A DNA stretch of 59,125 nucleotides, from contig CAKTVV010000019.1 in assembly GCA_934630515.1 (NCBI GenBank), positions 1 through 59,125 on the forward strand, given 5' to 3'. Both the position numbers and the translations under genes were made by a program. This document shows positions 58,928 to 59,125 of the stretch, piece by piece. Each line of letters starts with the position of its first letter. The first letter of the stretch is position 1. The stretch is from an uncultured Eubacteriales bacterium (lineage in GTDB: Bacteria; Bacillota; Clostridia; Oscillospirales; Acutalibacteraceae). The notes beneath the pieces were generated by a model, which ran no database searches, was not told the origin of the DNA, and saw only the letters and a program-made list of their open reading frames with translations.

Positions 58928-58965
58928 CCGGGTGTGGCGCAGCTGGGAGCGCGGGTGGTTTGGGA
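58928..58965 (+). pseudogene. 5' half of a second tRNA-Pro (UGG), broken at the anticodon stem
   Basis: The first 38 bases of a tRNA are present: CCGGGTG, TG, GCGC-AGCTGGGA-GCGC, G, then GGTGG and a loop TTTGGGA with anticodon TGG. The sequence then departs: the expected CCACC arm, variable loop, T arm and CCA end are absent. It is a truncated tRNA, as left when an element integrates within the anticodon region. The window's last bases (59115-59125, ending GGGGTGT) could be the start of another, intact copy, but too little is visible to say. Confidence 0.75.
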
Positions 58966-59057
58966 GCATAGACGGCATTTCTGACGTTTATCGGTGCCAA
59001 CCGCAGAAAGCCCTTCAACCGTGCGGATTTCGGGCGGTTTGGAAAACAAAAAATAGC

Positions 59058-59104
59058 GGTCAAAAATGTGTTTGACCACAGATTTGACCACTTACACGAC
59101 CACA
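59058..59104. repeat. Short phased repeats next to the broken tRNA
   Basis: TTTGACCAC occurs at 59071-59079 and 59083-59091, and a variant CACGACCAC at 59095-59103, each step 12 bp, with an inverted GGTCAAA at 59058-59064. Phased short repeats beside a tRNA junction resemble arm-type sites of tyrosine integrases. On the minus strand they also read VVKSVVK, so the end of a decayed integrase gene is another possibility. Confidence 0.5.
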
Positions 59105-59125
59105 ATTTAATAACTATCGGGGTGT

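Overview
The window looks like a chromosomal segment of a high-GC member of the Clostridia, most likely Oscillospiraceae/Ruminococcaceae-like. The evidence is Firmicute housekeeping families with low-GC-Gram-positive organisation (dgt-dnaG-rpoD, a cysteine T-box before cysE-cysS, nifS-thiI, class B sortase, small RelA/SpoT synthetase), GGAGG-type ribosome binding sites, TTGACA/TATAAT promoters with 17-bp spacers, and Thr-rich linkers in exported proteins. Nearly all genes lie on the minus strand. The plus strand carries only the transposase, two small membrane genes, an RpiB-like isomerase, the pst operon and one ABC ATPase.

Layout: 1-0.7 kb is an AT-rich IS200-type element. 1.2-3.3 kb holds a small membrane protein convergent with a YabE-like G5/3D cell-wall protein that has a long structured leader. 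3.9-4.5 kb is a non-coding array of ~98-bp tandem repeats. 4.6-9.7 kb is the macromolecular-synthesis cluster rpoD, dnaG and dgt, followed by a YigZ protein. 9.8-14.7 kb has rpmE, mntP, two membrane proteins, and T-box-controlled cysE-cysS. 14.2-18.1 kb is pgsA-rimO-recX-recA, with a recA promoter and a likely SOS box. 18.3-24 kb is a five-gene operon (exported lipoprotein, response regulator, histidine kinase, YqhQ-like membrane protein, prmC) trailed by a duplicated prmC fragment. 24.2-26.6 kb has an RpiB-like isomerase, a flavodoxin, a zinc-ribbon membrane protein and a DUF3793 gene under what looks like a metal-responsive operator. 27-30.6 kb is pstSCAB with a possible Pho box.

30.9-45.3 kb is a long co-directional minus-strand series. 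In transcription order it runs nifS, class B sortase, thiI, a CinA/pseudosortase fusion, ruvC, ruvA, a BaiN-like flavoprotein, cytidine deaminase, a 25-codon acetyltransferase remnant, a LOG protein, a COG2509 flavoprotein, a GH78-like protein and, after a terminator, a PHP phosphatase. 45.8-48.4 kb is a NitT/TauT-type ABC importer. 48.8-56.9 kb holds an SDR, a D-lactate dehydrogenase, an alarmone synthetase, trxA-trxB, an orphan LolD-like ATPase, an ABC exporter and a six-hairpin-like lipoprotein. 56.9-58.6 kb is gene-poor. The right end carries tRNA-Pro(GGG) followed by the 5' half of another tRNA-Pro and short repeats that suggest a mobile-element junction.

The most unusual system is the sortase pair. 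An intact class B sortase lies between nifS and thiI. Two genes downstream is a paralogous domain whose catalytic His and Cys are replaced by Lys and Val, joined through one membrane segment to a cytoplasmic CinA (KH-type plus NMN-deamidase) module with its active-site residues kept. I know of no description of this architecture, but I could not search for it.
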